A stretch of DNA of 64,000 nt. Source: Formicarius rufipectus. Taxonomy: Eukaryota > Chordata > Aves > Passeriformes > Formicariidae. The notes under the pieces were generated by a model. It was given only the letters and a program-made list of their open reading frames with translations, was not told where the DNA came from and made no database searches. The stretch covers positions 231,585-295,584 of the forward strand of contig VXAU01001764.1 in assembly GCA_013399695.1 (NCBI GenBank), read 5' to 3'. Made by a program: the position numbers and the translations under genes. Positions 1 through 13,000 of this stretch are shown piece after piece. The first letter of the stretch is position 1. Every line of letters starts with the position of its first letter.

Positions 1-1029
1 GCCTGCCTTCTGCACACCTTCACATCTTTCTTTCACTTTGGCTGCCCCAAACAACCTAAATGTCCTCAGTACAATCAGCACTCAACCTAAATATCCTATA
101 TAGCCAACCTAAATATTCTCAGGACAAGCAGCACTCAACCTAAATACCTAAATATCCTCAGTAGCCTGTGCTGCTCTCCCACTTAATGATTCTGAAGGTG
201 GTGAAAAGCTGACAGCCCACTCCCTCTCAGACACTGCACCCTTGTTTCATGTCTTTCAGTGAGTTCTCTAACCACAAACCCTCATCTTTCATGCCATGGC
301 ATCTGCAGGCTCCCTTTCCAAGGAGCTCTGTGCCCTGGCAGCTGGGTGCAGGATGCTGCCAGAGGGGACCCACACACACCTCTGCAAACTCTTGGCTGCT
401 AAACCCCAGAGCTACCTTTGAAAACCTTGCTTTGCATTTAGGGCACAGGAAAACCTGCCCTAAATGCAGGTCAGCAAGTCAGCAGCTCAGAAGGAAGTGA
501 GCTCTACAGAGCTGTGAGGGTTGGTGTGCCCACTGCCAGGAGAGGGCTGAGGGGCAGGTCTCCACAGGGAAGAGGATGCACCAGCCACCTCTGCATGTGT
601 AAGGAAGGATGTGGGCCAGGGCTCAGCCCTCCCAGCTGGGGTGCCCCTGTTCCCAGCAGAGCTCAGCTCTTTCCACTCAACCCAGTTAATCAGTTGACAT
701 GAACTAAGTGTTTTCTCCTCATTTGTGTCCTAGAAGAGACCAGACACTTGTCTCTGCAGATAATCCCTCAGAGGAGAGCTGCTTCCCATTTGTGCTTCTT
801 GGACATTTTCTCATGTTCTCCCAAGTGCAACAAACTTGTACAAGAGGCAGAAAAGAGAGGAAAAAACATTTCCACACATCCCCTAAATTCTTAAGAGGCA
901 ACCAGCTTCTTCCAATTCAGCATTTCAGGAGAGAGGCAGTGGTCCTGTTGCCCCAGGTCCTCCCTGCTGGGTTCTGGGGGCTGGGCTCAGCTCAGGCTGC
1001 CCCTGACACAGGACTCTGCTTTGCCACAG
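1..1029 (+). other. PTPRV intron, upstream part
   Basis: No exon could be supported here. The expected upstream partner exon (first half of the membrane-proximal FN3 module, ending in phase 2 with a tryptophan-containing FN3 core) was looked for and not found, so this is taken as the 3' part of an intron. It contains short AT-rich tandem repeats near its start. Confidence 0.55.
50..166. repeat. Short AT-rich tandem repeat
   Basis: Four to five imperfect copies of a unit containing CAACCTAAATATCCTCAG, some partly truncated, lie in the PTPRV intron. The copies differ by small insertions, so this is an old, degraded array. Confidence 0.6.
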
Positions 1030-1097
1030 GTTCAGCATTGCTGCCTTCACCAAATACGACCCCGTAGCCCCTGCAGTGACATTCACCATGTTCTCAG
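1030..1097 (+). CDS. PTPRV: PTPRV exon: end of last fibronectin-III module
   Basis: 68 nt, entering in phase 2 and leaving in phase 1. It follows a TTTGCCACAG acceptor and ends at a GTAAGA donor. It encodes FSIAAFTKYDPVAPAVTF and a few more residues, the typical last strands of an FN3 module just outside the membrane. The exon that encodes the start of this module lies before the window. Confidence 0.8.
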
Positions 1098-4000
1098 GTA
1101 AGATGGACAGTGGCATCTTCCCCACCTGCCTGTGTAGATTAGAAGGAAAAAACACCCTGGCAGTGGCCAGACAGAGGGATAAATAAAATAAAATAAACAA
1201 AATAAATGCAGCCATATATCGTGGGACTATAGAATGGTTTGAGTCGAAAGGGACCTTAAATCTCATTTCATTCCACCCTCTGCCATGGGCAGGGACACCT
1301 TCCACAAGACCAGGTTGCTCCAAGCCCCATCCAACCTGGCCTTGGACACTTCCAAGGATGGGGCAGCCACAGTTTCTCTGGACAACCTGTGTCAGGGCCT
1401 GCCCACCCTCACTATAAAAAAATTCTTCATTGATTCATGCTTCATCTGTACTCTCTTTTTAATTCCAGCTGCTGGATCTGGTGCAGATGCAGCTCCACTC
1501 TCGATGCCAATAATTGCTGGGATCATTGTGGGATTTTTCCTGACACTTGCAGCTATTTTTGCTTTGGTTTACTGGAAACAGCTCAGAGCAAAGAGGTGAG
1601 TGAGCAGGAGCCACATCCTGCCTGCTGAGTGCAGGCTGAGCTACCCAATCTTGGGTGCCAAGCCAGGAGGACACCATGGAGAGGGCTTAAAACAACCTTT
1701 AGACAAACCAGGATGTGGGCTCCTGCACTTGTGCCTGGCAAGCTCAGAAGCCAGAGGGGAGGGGGGAATTGCCCATGTGCCTGGCATAAGCTCCATGAGC
1801 CAGGGCCACACAAACTTTCACAGCATCATCCCTGTGCTGCAGGGAAAGGTAAGAACTCCTGTCTTTTAATTCTAGAACCAAGAAGAGCAGCCTGCCTCAG
1901 GAAATGGTGACCTACAGCTTGAGGTGAGTGCTGGGGTCTCCCATCTGTGTGTCCCCACTGCAGTTCCCACAGTCCTTCACTGACTCCCTCTTTCATGCTT
2001 TGGCTCAGGAAAAACCCAACTGTGTCCTCTCCCTTGGTTGTTTCATGAATCAGTCTTTCCCAGTTGCAGTGTTTGTGGTCCAGCTCCATTCCAAGTCCAT
2101 GCGTTGTCCACACCTCCTCCCCAAATCTTCTGCAGCAGAAGAATATCCTCCTCACCCTGAAACCCTTCCCCACACTCAAACTGCTGGACCCCCTTCCCTG
2201 GGATATAAACCCCCCCTGGGTGTGTATCTAGGCTGGGCTGTCTCTGGCCCCTGACTGGCCAGCCAGACTTCCCAGTAGCCAAGGCAGGTTTTCCTCTGGA
2301 CTTCCTTCCCTGCAGGAATGTCCACCGGCCAGTCCCCCTGCAGAACTTCAAGCAGTACTATGAGATGAAGACAGCCAGTAGTAGCCACGCTTTTTTCCAG
2401 GAATTTGAGGTGAGATGAGACTCCTTGTAGGGCTGACACTTGATTTCCCCACTCATGCTGTTGGGTGTCCAGGGTGGAGTGCTCCTCTCCAGGGACAGTC
2501 ACCCATCTCCAGCAATCCATCCTTGGAGGCCAAAGATTGGGTGGACCAAGTGAGCAGGCAGTTCCTTTGCTCAAAACCTCTTCTGTTCAAGTTCTGCTCA
2601 AATCACATGTTGCCTGTGGTGTGAGGTGAACTGGGACAGAGCAAAGGGCCCCAGTTCTCACTGGAGGTGAAGATGAGAGGGGTGGCAATGAGATCCACCT
2701 TGGCAGCGTTAGAAAAGAGCCTGCAGCCAAAGGGAGGGTTGAGCAGCATTCTCAGACCTCCAGGGCCAGGCTGAGCTTCACCTCAGGCTGCCTTCCCTTG
2801 CTTCCACTGCCAACATCTGCAGGCTCTGGGCTGTGAGGCTGCTACACCTTTCAAATTCCCATCAGCAGTTTCAAACCCTCCTCACATCACCCTTCCCTGG
2901 CCCTGCTGAGTGAGGACAGGGGCAGAAGCAGATGTAGCATGAGCTGTTTGCTCAGCAGAAAATCCTTTGAGCTCCTTGGCAGATTTCTGAAGTTTTTTTT
3001 CTCCCAGTACTTCTTCTTGGGTTTTTCTTTAAATACAAATAGTGTTATTGGAAAAGGCAGTGGGAAGAACCACCGTGGTTCTTCCCAGAGTGCACAGACC
3101 ACATGGAGGGAGTAGTAGAGCATCTCCCTGTGTGTGGATAATCCTCTTTACATGCCAGGCCATGCGCAGGGAGCTGAGCTGACCAGGAGCTCTCCAGAGG
3201 AACTTTTCTGCTTATCTTTTCCCATCCTACAGGAGCTGAAGGAAGTTGGGAAGGAGCAATCAAAGGTGGAAGCTGAACTACCAGCAAATGTCTCCAAGAA
3301 CAGATATCCCCACGTGCTGCCCTGTAAGTGCTGCTCCTCCCTCCTCCCCCAGCATCCAGGCTGGGAGCTCACAGGGCAGCCTTGCCCTGGCACTGAGGGC
3401 TCCAGTCTTTGAGGACTCTTGAAATGGCCCTTAGTTTTGATTTTCCTGCTGAACACTTGAGTCTTACTGGTTGAGCAAGAGCTGAGCCACCATCCTCCCC
3501 AGCTCCTCCAGCAAGCTGCTGGGTGAGCCCAGCTCAGGATGGGACCCAACTGGAGACCAGAGGGGGTCCACGAGTGTCCTGTGGCCTCTCTGATGAGCCT
3601 CATGACACCAGCTCTGCCTTCTGACCCCCTGGCAGCCCAGCTGGCAGACAGTGCTCACCTTTCTGGGGAGAAGGTGCCTGACAGAGCACAGATCCTCCCT
3701 GCTGGAGCTGCTGGGGCTGCTCCCACCAGGTTACCCAGGTGACCTTGTCCTGCTGAAGGACTGCCGTGGGGCTTCACCTGCATGTGGCCTCTTCCAGATG
3801 ATCACTCACGGGTGAAGCTGAGCCAGCTGGGGGAAGATCCACACTCAGACTACATCAATGCCAACTTCCTGCCTGTGAGTGCCCACTCGCCTTCCCCACG
3901 GAGACATGGCAAGGGGGTGCTGCCACAGAAGGGGGCTGCTGAAGGCTCAGCTGGCACAGGCTGTTGAGAAGCTTGGGGGTCAGGCAGAGATGTGTAGTTG

Positions 4001-7000
4001 CCCTTTAGCAGGGGCTGATGGAGCCCGTCAGATGACAAATGGCTGTGATGCAGAGGTGTGAGTGTGGGGAGACTGGCAAGGCTCTCTCCTTTTCTTCTTG
4101 TGGACTGTCTATCCTCTTCCCTCACCTCCCAGCTTACTGCCCTGTCTGTCTGCCTGCTCTTTCTCCTTCTGCTCTGTGCAGCTGCATTTGAACCACCCTG
4201 GAGCTGTTCCCTCATCTCCCAGCCAGGAGGTGTTCCCAGGTAACAGGCAGGGCACACAGCATGCACGTGCTGGGGTGTGGATCCATGGAGCACGTGTGTG
4301 TCCAGGGGCAGAGGAGCACCCTGAAACCTTGCATGCTCCCCCTAATCCTCAGCAGTGAGTGGGAACACCAAGATCCATCTTTCCCTGGTTAGACCAAATG
4401 AGGAACTGCTTGGAGGGAAGTAGTGTGGGTCATTTCTTTGTCCCAAATGTGGGGAGAGCACATGGTGGGCAGCACATGCTTGCTGTGAAATCAGCTGCTT
4501 TTGAGATCAGCTGCCTGGGAGCTGTGCCCATGTGAGCCAAAGGCAGTGGGAATTTCTCCCTCTGCCACCAAAGCACACCAGGCACTGACTATCCCACCTA
4601 CCTCAGCAACCTGCCAACACCTCTTGCTCTTGTTGCCTCTCTCTCAGGGCTACACATCCCAGCAGGAGTTCATTGCCACCCAGGGGCCCCTGAAGAAAAC
4701 CATAGAGGACTTCTGGAGGCTGGTGTGGGAGCAGAACGTCTGCAACATCATCATGCTGACAGTGTGCATGGAGAACGGGCGGGTAGGTCGATGCCAGCCC
4801 AGCCCTGGTGGGGTGAGCTGACCCAGGGTGGGTTCATTCCTTTCACAAAAGCCCTGCTCCAGGGTGGCTCCAGGCTGAGCACAGACCACACAGTGCCCCT
4901 GACAGGCAGTTTGAGGGACCCTCTGCAGCTCAGCCTTAGACTGGGGCAGGCAAGGCCAGAAGTGGAGCTTAGCTAGGGCCATGCCCACTGCCCCCAGGTA
5001 TTTTGGCAGAATCTGAAATTGTCACATGCTCTGGATGAGCCACCTCATGTGGACCATTCCTCCTGTCTCCAGGGATGATGAGACCCACACAGGTCTGTGG
5101 AGGAGCCTGAGATCCAAAGGAAGGGGTGGCTGGGGGAGAGTCGTGCAAAACTCCTGGTGTTCCCCAAACACCCTTGTCTGTTCCCCAACATCTGTCCTGG
5201 CTGCCCACGCAGCTGCCACTCTCCAGATGCTCCCAGGGAACCAGAAGGTCACCTGAGCCCTCACTGGGATCCTGTCCTGCCTGTGCTCTAGGTCCTCTGT
5301 GATCATTACTGGCCATCAGAATCTGCCCCGGTGTCCTACGGGCAGGTGCGGGTCCACCTGCTGATGCAGAGCAGCTCTGAGGAGTGGACCCTGCGTGAGT
5401 TCAGGCTGTGGCACGTGAGTACAGACTCCAGAGGACATGGGCACCTGCCAAGGGCTGCAGCTCTGCGTGGGAGGCACTGGCATTCCGGCACTTCCTTGGT
5501 GGTGGTGGTGGTGGCAGGACTTCCTTTCCCTGCAAACCCTGAGGAGCAGTCTGCCACTTTGGATGGGTGACACAGAGGTGTCCACCACGTGTCACCCTGC
5601 GCTCCACTGGGACAGCCTGCAGCTTCCAGGGCATGTTCCCTGGCAGTCAAAGGCAGGTCTTGTCCCTCCCACCATCATGTGTCCCAATGTGACATGGGGA
5701 GCAGGAGAAGCAGGAGCCACCAGGCAGTGCAGCAGACCTGGTGTTGGTTGTTCCCTGCAGCTGAGCCAGGTGTCCTCAGGTAGCCAGGTGTCCTTGAGTC
5801 CCCAGGTGCCCTCAGGTAGCCAGGGGTCCTCAAGTCCCCAGGTGACATCAGGTATCCAGGGATCCTCAAGTCCCCAGGTGACCTCAGGTAGCCACAGGTC
5901 CTCAAGTCCCCAGGTGTCCTCAGGTAGCCAGGGCTCCTCAAGTCCCCAGGTGACATCAGGTATCCAGGGATCCTCAAGTCCCCAGGTGACCTCAGAGAGT
6001 CAGGGGTCCTTAAGTCCCCAGGTGACCTGAGATATCCAGGGGTCCTCAAGTCCCCAGGTGTTTCCAGGGCTGCAGGGTGTGAGCCTGCCACTGTCCCAGG
6101 GGCCTCCACACCCATCCCACCCCATCCCCACCACAGGAGGGTCTCCAAGCAGAGAGGAACGTGTCCCACCTGCACTACACAGCCTGGCCCGACCACGGGA
6201 TCCCGGAGTCCACAGCTTCCATCATGACCTTCCGAGAGCTGGTCCGGGAGCACATCCAGAGCTCCAAGGACTCAGGGCCAACCCTGGTGCACTGCAGGTG
6301 AGGCTCTGCCCCAGCAGGGGCTGGGAGAGGGCACTGGGAATGAACACGGGTGGATGAGGGGTCCTGTTTGTGCAGTGCTGGGGAGACACGGGTGGTCTGT
6401 GGGGTCTCCTGCTCAAGTGTTGGGGAGACCTGCGGGCAGCCAGCTCACAGCCCCAGGGCGTGGGGCAGGAGGAGATGGTGAGCACCAATCCAACTCCCCT
6501 CTCTGCCACCTCTGTCCCCTCTGCCCCCCCTGCCCCCTCTGTGTGGCTCCTCAGCCCTGTACCATGCTGGCACCAGTGCCTGGGGGTGCCCGGATGGGTG
6601 CCTAGGGAGCAGCCCGTGGGAGCATGTCTGGCAGCAGTAGGGGAGCCCATCAGTGGTGCCTCAGGCCATGCTGAACCTTTGCTGTGTGTTCTTTCAGTGC
6701 TGGCGTGGGTCGCACGGGCACCTTCATTGCCCTGGACCGGCTGCTGCAGCAGATGAAGCAGGAGAAGGTGGTGGACATCTTCGGTGTTGTGTATGCCCTG
6801 AGGATGAACCGCTACCTGATGATTCAGACGCTGGTGAGACCTCTGCTCCCTCTGTCCCCTCTGTCCCCTGTGCCCCCTGTGCCCCCTGTGCCCCCACTGG
6901 GGGATGCAGAACCAAACAGCTCTGGGGTTTCATTTTCCTGCACAGCCCCAAGCTGGGNTCCCCCTCTGCCCCCTTTTCCCCCTCTGCCCTCTCTGCCCTC

Positions 7001-10000
7001 TCTGCCCCCTCTGCCCTCTCTGCCCCCTCTGCCCCCTTCCCACTCTCTCCATGGCACTGAAGCCCACCAGGCTGGCAGCTGGATGAGCAGCTTCTCCCCA
7101 GCCTGTCCCTGTGTTCATGGTGCTGCTCAAAGCAGCTGCTCAGCTGGAGTGGGAATTGCTGAGAGGGTCTTCAGCAGCTTCATGTCCTGCTGGACCCCCA
7201 GGATCAACATCCAGAGTCTCAGAGACCTCGCAGGAGGCTGAAGAACATCTCAGAGCAGGAACAGGGTCAGGCCCTTGGCAGGCAATGGTTGATCCACACC
7301 ATGTTGTTGGCCTGTGATACTCCACAGTCTGTCCCATATCTCCAGTCCTTGAGGGTGGGACAAGGGGTCAGAACGGACAGAGGGACCTGGAGGGATGATG
7401 GGATTATGGGACTCTGAAACTGCAGCAGCCAGGACCTTCTGGGCATGAAAGTTGGACTTTTAGGGCACGAACACGGGACTCCCAGGCAGTGCCATCCCAC
7501 CCTCTCATGCTGCCTGTGCAGTGCAAGGGTCCATGTTGCCTCCTGCCTTTGCCTTCCAGTCCCAGTACATCTTCCTGCACAGCTGTATCCTGGACAAGAT
7601 CTTGGAGGAGCCTCTCCTGGGTTTAGCAGGGACAGAGAGGTAAGGGCTTTCTGTTCTTTGCCACTCTACCCAGCTTGCTGTTCCACAACCCCTCCAGACA
7701 GCCAGCTGGGATCCAGCCCCCATCCTGAGCCCTGGCTCCAGGAGAGAAGGACAGGGAAGCCCAGCCAACCATCCCACCTGATGTTTGGAGCGGGGTTGTT
7801 CCCTGCAGCATGGGGAGCTCAGCACAGAACTAAATGCCAGTCTCTTTGCCAATGCCAAAGATCTGCAGAGCTGTCCTGGGGAAGGCACTTCTCTCAGGCC
7901 TTGGCTTCCCAGCCCACAGGGTTGCCCTAGAGATAGGTTCAAACTGTGGATGCTCATGGCAGGTGGGTGGCCTTGGGTTGTCCCTTCTAATGGTGGCCCA
8001 GAGGACAGAGCAGGGTCTGGCTGGACATGGCTTTGACCTCCTGCCTTATTGTCTTGGAGGCTGCATCTGAAGGTCACATACCTGTCTTGGTGGTCAGATT
8101 GTCCCCTCCCTCATGCAGAACAGGATACCCTTGTCCTTGCTGCCTCTTTGGAATGAGCCCTGGGCTGTGCCACACCTGAGACCTGCCTTTGTCTAGAGGA
8201 GAACAGGTTGTCATGATCCAGAGCTGGGCTGGGGAGCTGGGGGACCCCTGGCATCCAAGGGGTGAAGGTCTGCTCACAGCCCTGTGCCCCTGCTGCGGGC
8301 ACAGCTCGGGTGCTGCTCAGGGGGCTCAGCCTCACTCTTCTCTGCCCAGGTCCTGCCCCATCCCACTGAAGAGCTTTGCCCAGCACTATGCCCAGAAGGC
8401 AGCCAAGTCCCACATGGGCTTCCTGAGGGAGTACGAGGTGAGAGCTGTCCTGGGCACGTTCAGGGAGTGCTGCTGTGACTGGGGGACCCTGGGGAGCGAT
8501 TGCACCTGGTCAGGAGGGGGGACACCCCATAAGTGCCTCCTGAGTGGGTCCCGTGCCCCAGTTCCCAAATTTCCTGGGTGTTCCCTCTCCATGGCACTGT
8601 GTCCCCAAGGCAATACCTCCCTCACAGTGATCAGGGTCTGTCCACAACCCGCTCCTTCCCAGGTCCCATGCAGGGGAGGGACTTACCTGGACAGCAGCAA
8701 CCCTCTCCTGACAGCATGGCATAGACCTGGCAACCCACCCCAGAGGTGGTCTCATGTCACCCCTGCTCAGCCTTCTTTATGTGCAGCCATGACCTCCCCA
8801 GCGCTGCATCCACGTGTCCTCAGGAGTCCCCAGTTCCTCCTCCACCTCCTGACCCTTCCCACTCACTGCTTCCTCCACTTTCTCTCACTCTGGCAGACCC
8901 TCCTGGAAGTTGTCAAGGAAGAAGCCAGCTCTGCATGCCCACCTTCGGGCAGCCAGCAGACACAGCCCTCTTCCAGCATCCTCCCCTGTAAGTCCTGTCA
9001 CAGTTTGCATCCTCTTCCCTCTTGTTGCTCTTCCTCTTCCTCCTCCGTGGAGCCAGACTGGGGCAGGGCTGGTGGTCTACAACAGAAGAAAGTATTTTGA
9101 GACTTTGGTGACTCCAGCAGAAGAATACTGAGGTGTTTAAGATGGGAACACATGGTTTGGGACAGGGATAGGTAGGTTTGCTCAGCCTGGGGGAGACAAG
9201 GCAAATGCCAGATGTTATTATCGCTTTCAGCAACATGTGGGAAGACACAGGGAAAAGAGAGTCTCCTCAGAGGTGTGCCACGGAGGGATAGAGGCAGTGG
9301 GGATGATTTGGAAGGGTAATCCAGCTCAGCAGGAGGAATGGTGAATTCCCATGAAGGTGGACAAACGCTAGAACAGAGGCCTAGAGCACCTGCAGGCTCT
9401 CCATCCTTGGAGACAGGCAGGTCTCCGTGGGCTCAGTCACTGAGTGACCTGCACTCCAGGTGTTGGCTTTCAGCAGCAGCTTGGGATAGAGACCTGTCTT
9501 TTGGAAGCCAAGATCCACAGGCTGAGATGAACACTGCAGAAGGGAGCACCTTTGCCAAGAAATAGTGAAGGAGATGTTGGGTTTGTGCAGTCAGTCTGCA
9601 GCAGCTGTGTGAGCTCCACACTGCCCTGGACCCCTCCAGCTCCCACATATTTTGCAGATGATCGCTCCAGAGTGAAGTTCTCCCTGCTGGAACAGGGTCC
9701 TTTCTCAGGCCTCCTGCAGGTGTGGCGTGTCCAGGTGAGTCACACTCCCAGCAGCAGAGCCCACCCCCGTGCCTTGGTCCCCCATCCTCAGTGTGCCCCT
9801 GCTCCCTGCTGGGTCCTGCCCAGCTCCACTGGTCGCTGCCGCTGTGACCCTGTGTGGACAAGAGAGGAGTGTGAGGACTGAGGATGTGTCTTCCCTCACC
9901 TGCCCAGTTGTCCTCCCCTCCCTCTCTCAGTGCTTTCTTTTCTTGCCTCCTGACCTGCTGAGCTTCCCTTCCCTTCCTGGCCTGTCCTGCAGCCACCTGG

Positions 10001-13000
10001 GCTGACAGGGCACCTGTGCCACAGCCTCCAGCAGGAGAGTGACATTCCCATTCCCCACCCAGGGCTGCAGCTCCAGCAGGGACTATCTGGCTGTCCAGGG
10101 CCCTAACAAGCTGACCATGGAGGACTTCTGGACCACGGTGTGGGAACAGGATGTTCACACCATCCTAACACTTCTCCCGTGGCAGGAGAAGGGCGAGGTA
10201 AGGAACTGTGCCCACCTGTGCCATGGCCAAGCAGGGATCTGGTCAATGGAGATGGAACTGGCAGAGCTCCTGGAGCTCTTCACTGCCTCCTGAGGCCTGA
10301 GTGCAAATCCAGCTTAGCTAAAGCTGGACCTGTCCTGTGTCCAAGTGGTCCCACAGCTTGTCACAGGGGGACAGGTTCTCTCTGCCCCTCATGCCTGGTG
10401 CCCTTCAAGCTGTGCCTACGTGCCACCAAGGGCAGCAGCTCCTGCTCTGCCCAACCGAGGTATAGACATTGACTGAGCAATTTCCCCTGCCAGGCAGCTC
10501 TGGGTTCACAGAGGAGCTGGCTGAACCTGCTGGTGTTCCCAAAATTCCCTCAGGGTTTAGCTGGGGGATGAACTGACATGCTGGGGGTGCTCTTGGTCCA
10601 ACCCCTGAGACAGTGACTGATGTGACAGATGATGGCCATGCAGAGGAAGCCAAACTTGCATTTGCACACAGGTCCAAGGTGAGGGGTGCTGGCCACTGGA
10701 AGGAGACTCCCTCTGCACAAGGACACTGACCATCCAGTGTGGCCCAGAGAAGCTTGTCTCAGGGTGGAGATGGAGCCAGCTCAAACTGAAGCACGTATGT
10801 GTCAGTGGGGCTGTCCTGGATCCGACCCCCTGGGATGGGGTGGGGCTGTAGGGGCTGAAAGGTCTTTGGGGACTTCTCCAGGCTGCAAGAATAGAGTGCC
10901 AGCAGACCACAAATGCAGGAGTGAGTCTGGATTGAAACATCCAGACCTGAGTGGACACAGGAGATGCACCAGAGAGTCTTTGGTGGTTTCCCCCACACCT
11001 TGCTGATAGGTCTTTCTGACCTCCTTTGAAAAGGCCCACCCAGTTCTCAGTCCCCTCACCACGGGAAGGTCAGGGTGCTGTGGGGAAGGAGAGAAGGTTG
11101 CCAGACCCTCCATACCCACTGCCCTGGGTGGTGGGCAGTGCCCCAGCAGAGATGCCTGGACAGCTTTACAGAAGAGAGACCCTAAGGATGGGAGAAATGG
11201 GACCCCTCTGCATTCAAACTCACCCATCCCTCCCCCAAGAGCTGTGTCAGCTCTTTGTGTCTCACCAGGAGAAGAAAGCAAAGGAGAGGCAGGTGCAGAG
11301 GTTCCTGTACACGCTGTGGAGCAGCAAGGAGCAGCCTGATGTGCAGAGCCTGGTGGAGCTGCTCACGGCCATCAGACGGTGCCTGCCCCACCGCAGGAGA
11401 GCCAGTCCTCTCCTGCTGCACTGCAGGTACCCCAGCTCACACCTCCTTCCAAGGGCAGCCTCCCAGAGGTGGAAATCACCAGGCTTCAGAGTTCCTTAGC
11501 GTGGTGCCCTCCCCTCCACCACCGACCCCGAGGCTTTGGGGCGTGTTGAGAACTGATCCATGGGAGCCAGGGGAAGTTCTGAACCTGAGAGGTCATAGGG
11601 AGTGGTGTTCTGCCAAGGGCTGGGGGAAGGGAGGGCAAACAGGGCTGGGACAGGGGTGAGAGTGGATGGGGTAGGCATTCCCAGCCTGAGGACATCCCTG
11701 GATTCACTGCTGGGCTCCTGAGAGCAGCCCTGATGTCCTCACCTGCTTGCACCCAGAGAGAGCTCACAGTCCCACAGTGCCAACTTGGACTGGTGCCCTC
11801 TTCCAGAGAGGTTCAGCTCAGCCTGGGCTGGCATCAGTGACCCTCCCTTGTCCCCTGCAGTGGTGACATGAGCCAGATAGGGACACTGATCTCCCTGGAC
11901 TGCCTCTTGCACCAGATGGAAGCTGAGAGAATGGTGGACATCTATGGGGTGACCCTCCAGCTGACCAGAAGCTGCTGCCTCATGACCCCAAGTCTGGTAA
12001 GTGGGAAGGGGAAGGGGTGGTGGGCTGGGCAGAGCAGAGCCTTTGTGCTGACCTGCCTGCAGCTGGCAGCATCCTGCCCACTCCTGGCTGCTCCCTGTCC
12101 AGCCTAGGCAGGGATTAACTTCGTGTTTCCTCCCCACCCTGTGGCTCTGCCAGCTGCTGAGGGCACTGTCTTCTCCCAGGGAAGAGTTTCCCATCTCAGT
12201 TCTGGAGTTAAGATCAGTTAAATTGCATGTGAGCTCACAGTAAGTGCACGTCACTCTTCCCACTGTATTCCAGGGAGTGTGGAGCACCGGTGTCATCCTA
12301 CATGACAAACCTGCCTGCCCACCCTTGGCTCCTGGCCATGGGTACCCAGAATCTGCTGGCCAGCCCCTTGTCCAATGCCTTTCCTGGCTATGTCGTTCTC
12401 CAGTACCTTTCCTGGATATCCACTTGTCCAGTACCTTTCCTGACTATCCTCTTGCCCAGTGCCTTTCCTGGATATCCCCTTCTCCAGTGCCTTTCCTGGA
12501 TTGCCTTTCCTGGATATCCCCTTGCCCAGTGCCTTTCCTGCCACATCCCCCAGACCCAGAAGCTGCTGTCAGAGCCAGGCCCAGCTGCCAGGGGGACAGT
12601 GGCACACGCTGCCAACACAAGCAGGTGCCCTTTGGGCCGTGGCACTGTGGTGGTGCCAGCCCAGCTCTCAGCTCCTGACGGAGCCACTCTGGGCAGCCCT
12701 TCAGTTGCTGCAACTGCTGAATGAGCTCCTGCACATCCCCAAAACCCTCCCCACAGGGCACAGCGGAGCTGGACCACATCTTTCCGAGGTTTTTCCGAGC
12801 TGCAGAGAATTAGCTTCAAGAAGCTAATTGCATTCTTAATTAATATGAACCATGTGCATGGTGGGTGCCTGAGGAGGGCAGAGCTGCTTTGTGTTCCCGC
12901 CGTGCGGGGACACAATGTGCCCATAAAGGCACATCAAGTCCCCATCAAAGGCCACTGTCCCGCTGAAGGGGGGCAGCAGAGGGGCTGCCTTCCCTCCTCC

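Noticed and set aside
430..600. Possible upstream PTPRV FN3 exon (acceptor-like TTTGCATTTAG, donor-like GTGTAAGG)
   Set aside because: The translation lacks the Trp, Pro and Tyr pattern of FN3 modules and does not fit the phase needed by the 1030 exon convincingly.
5437..6253. Ser/Gly/Gln-rich (+) and Arg/Gly/Leu-rich (-) repeat frames in a PTPRV intron
   Set aside because: Read from the 36-bp minisatellite. The + frame does not match the phase of the flanking PTPRV exons, so it is not an alternative exon.
3324..11268. Three PTPRV introns of exactly 474 bp (3324-3797, 10198-10671, 10795-11268)
   Set aside because: Their sequences are not similar, so this is not intron duplication; taken as coincidence.
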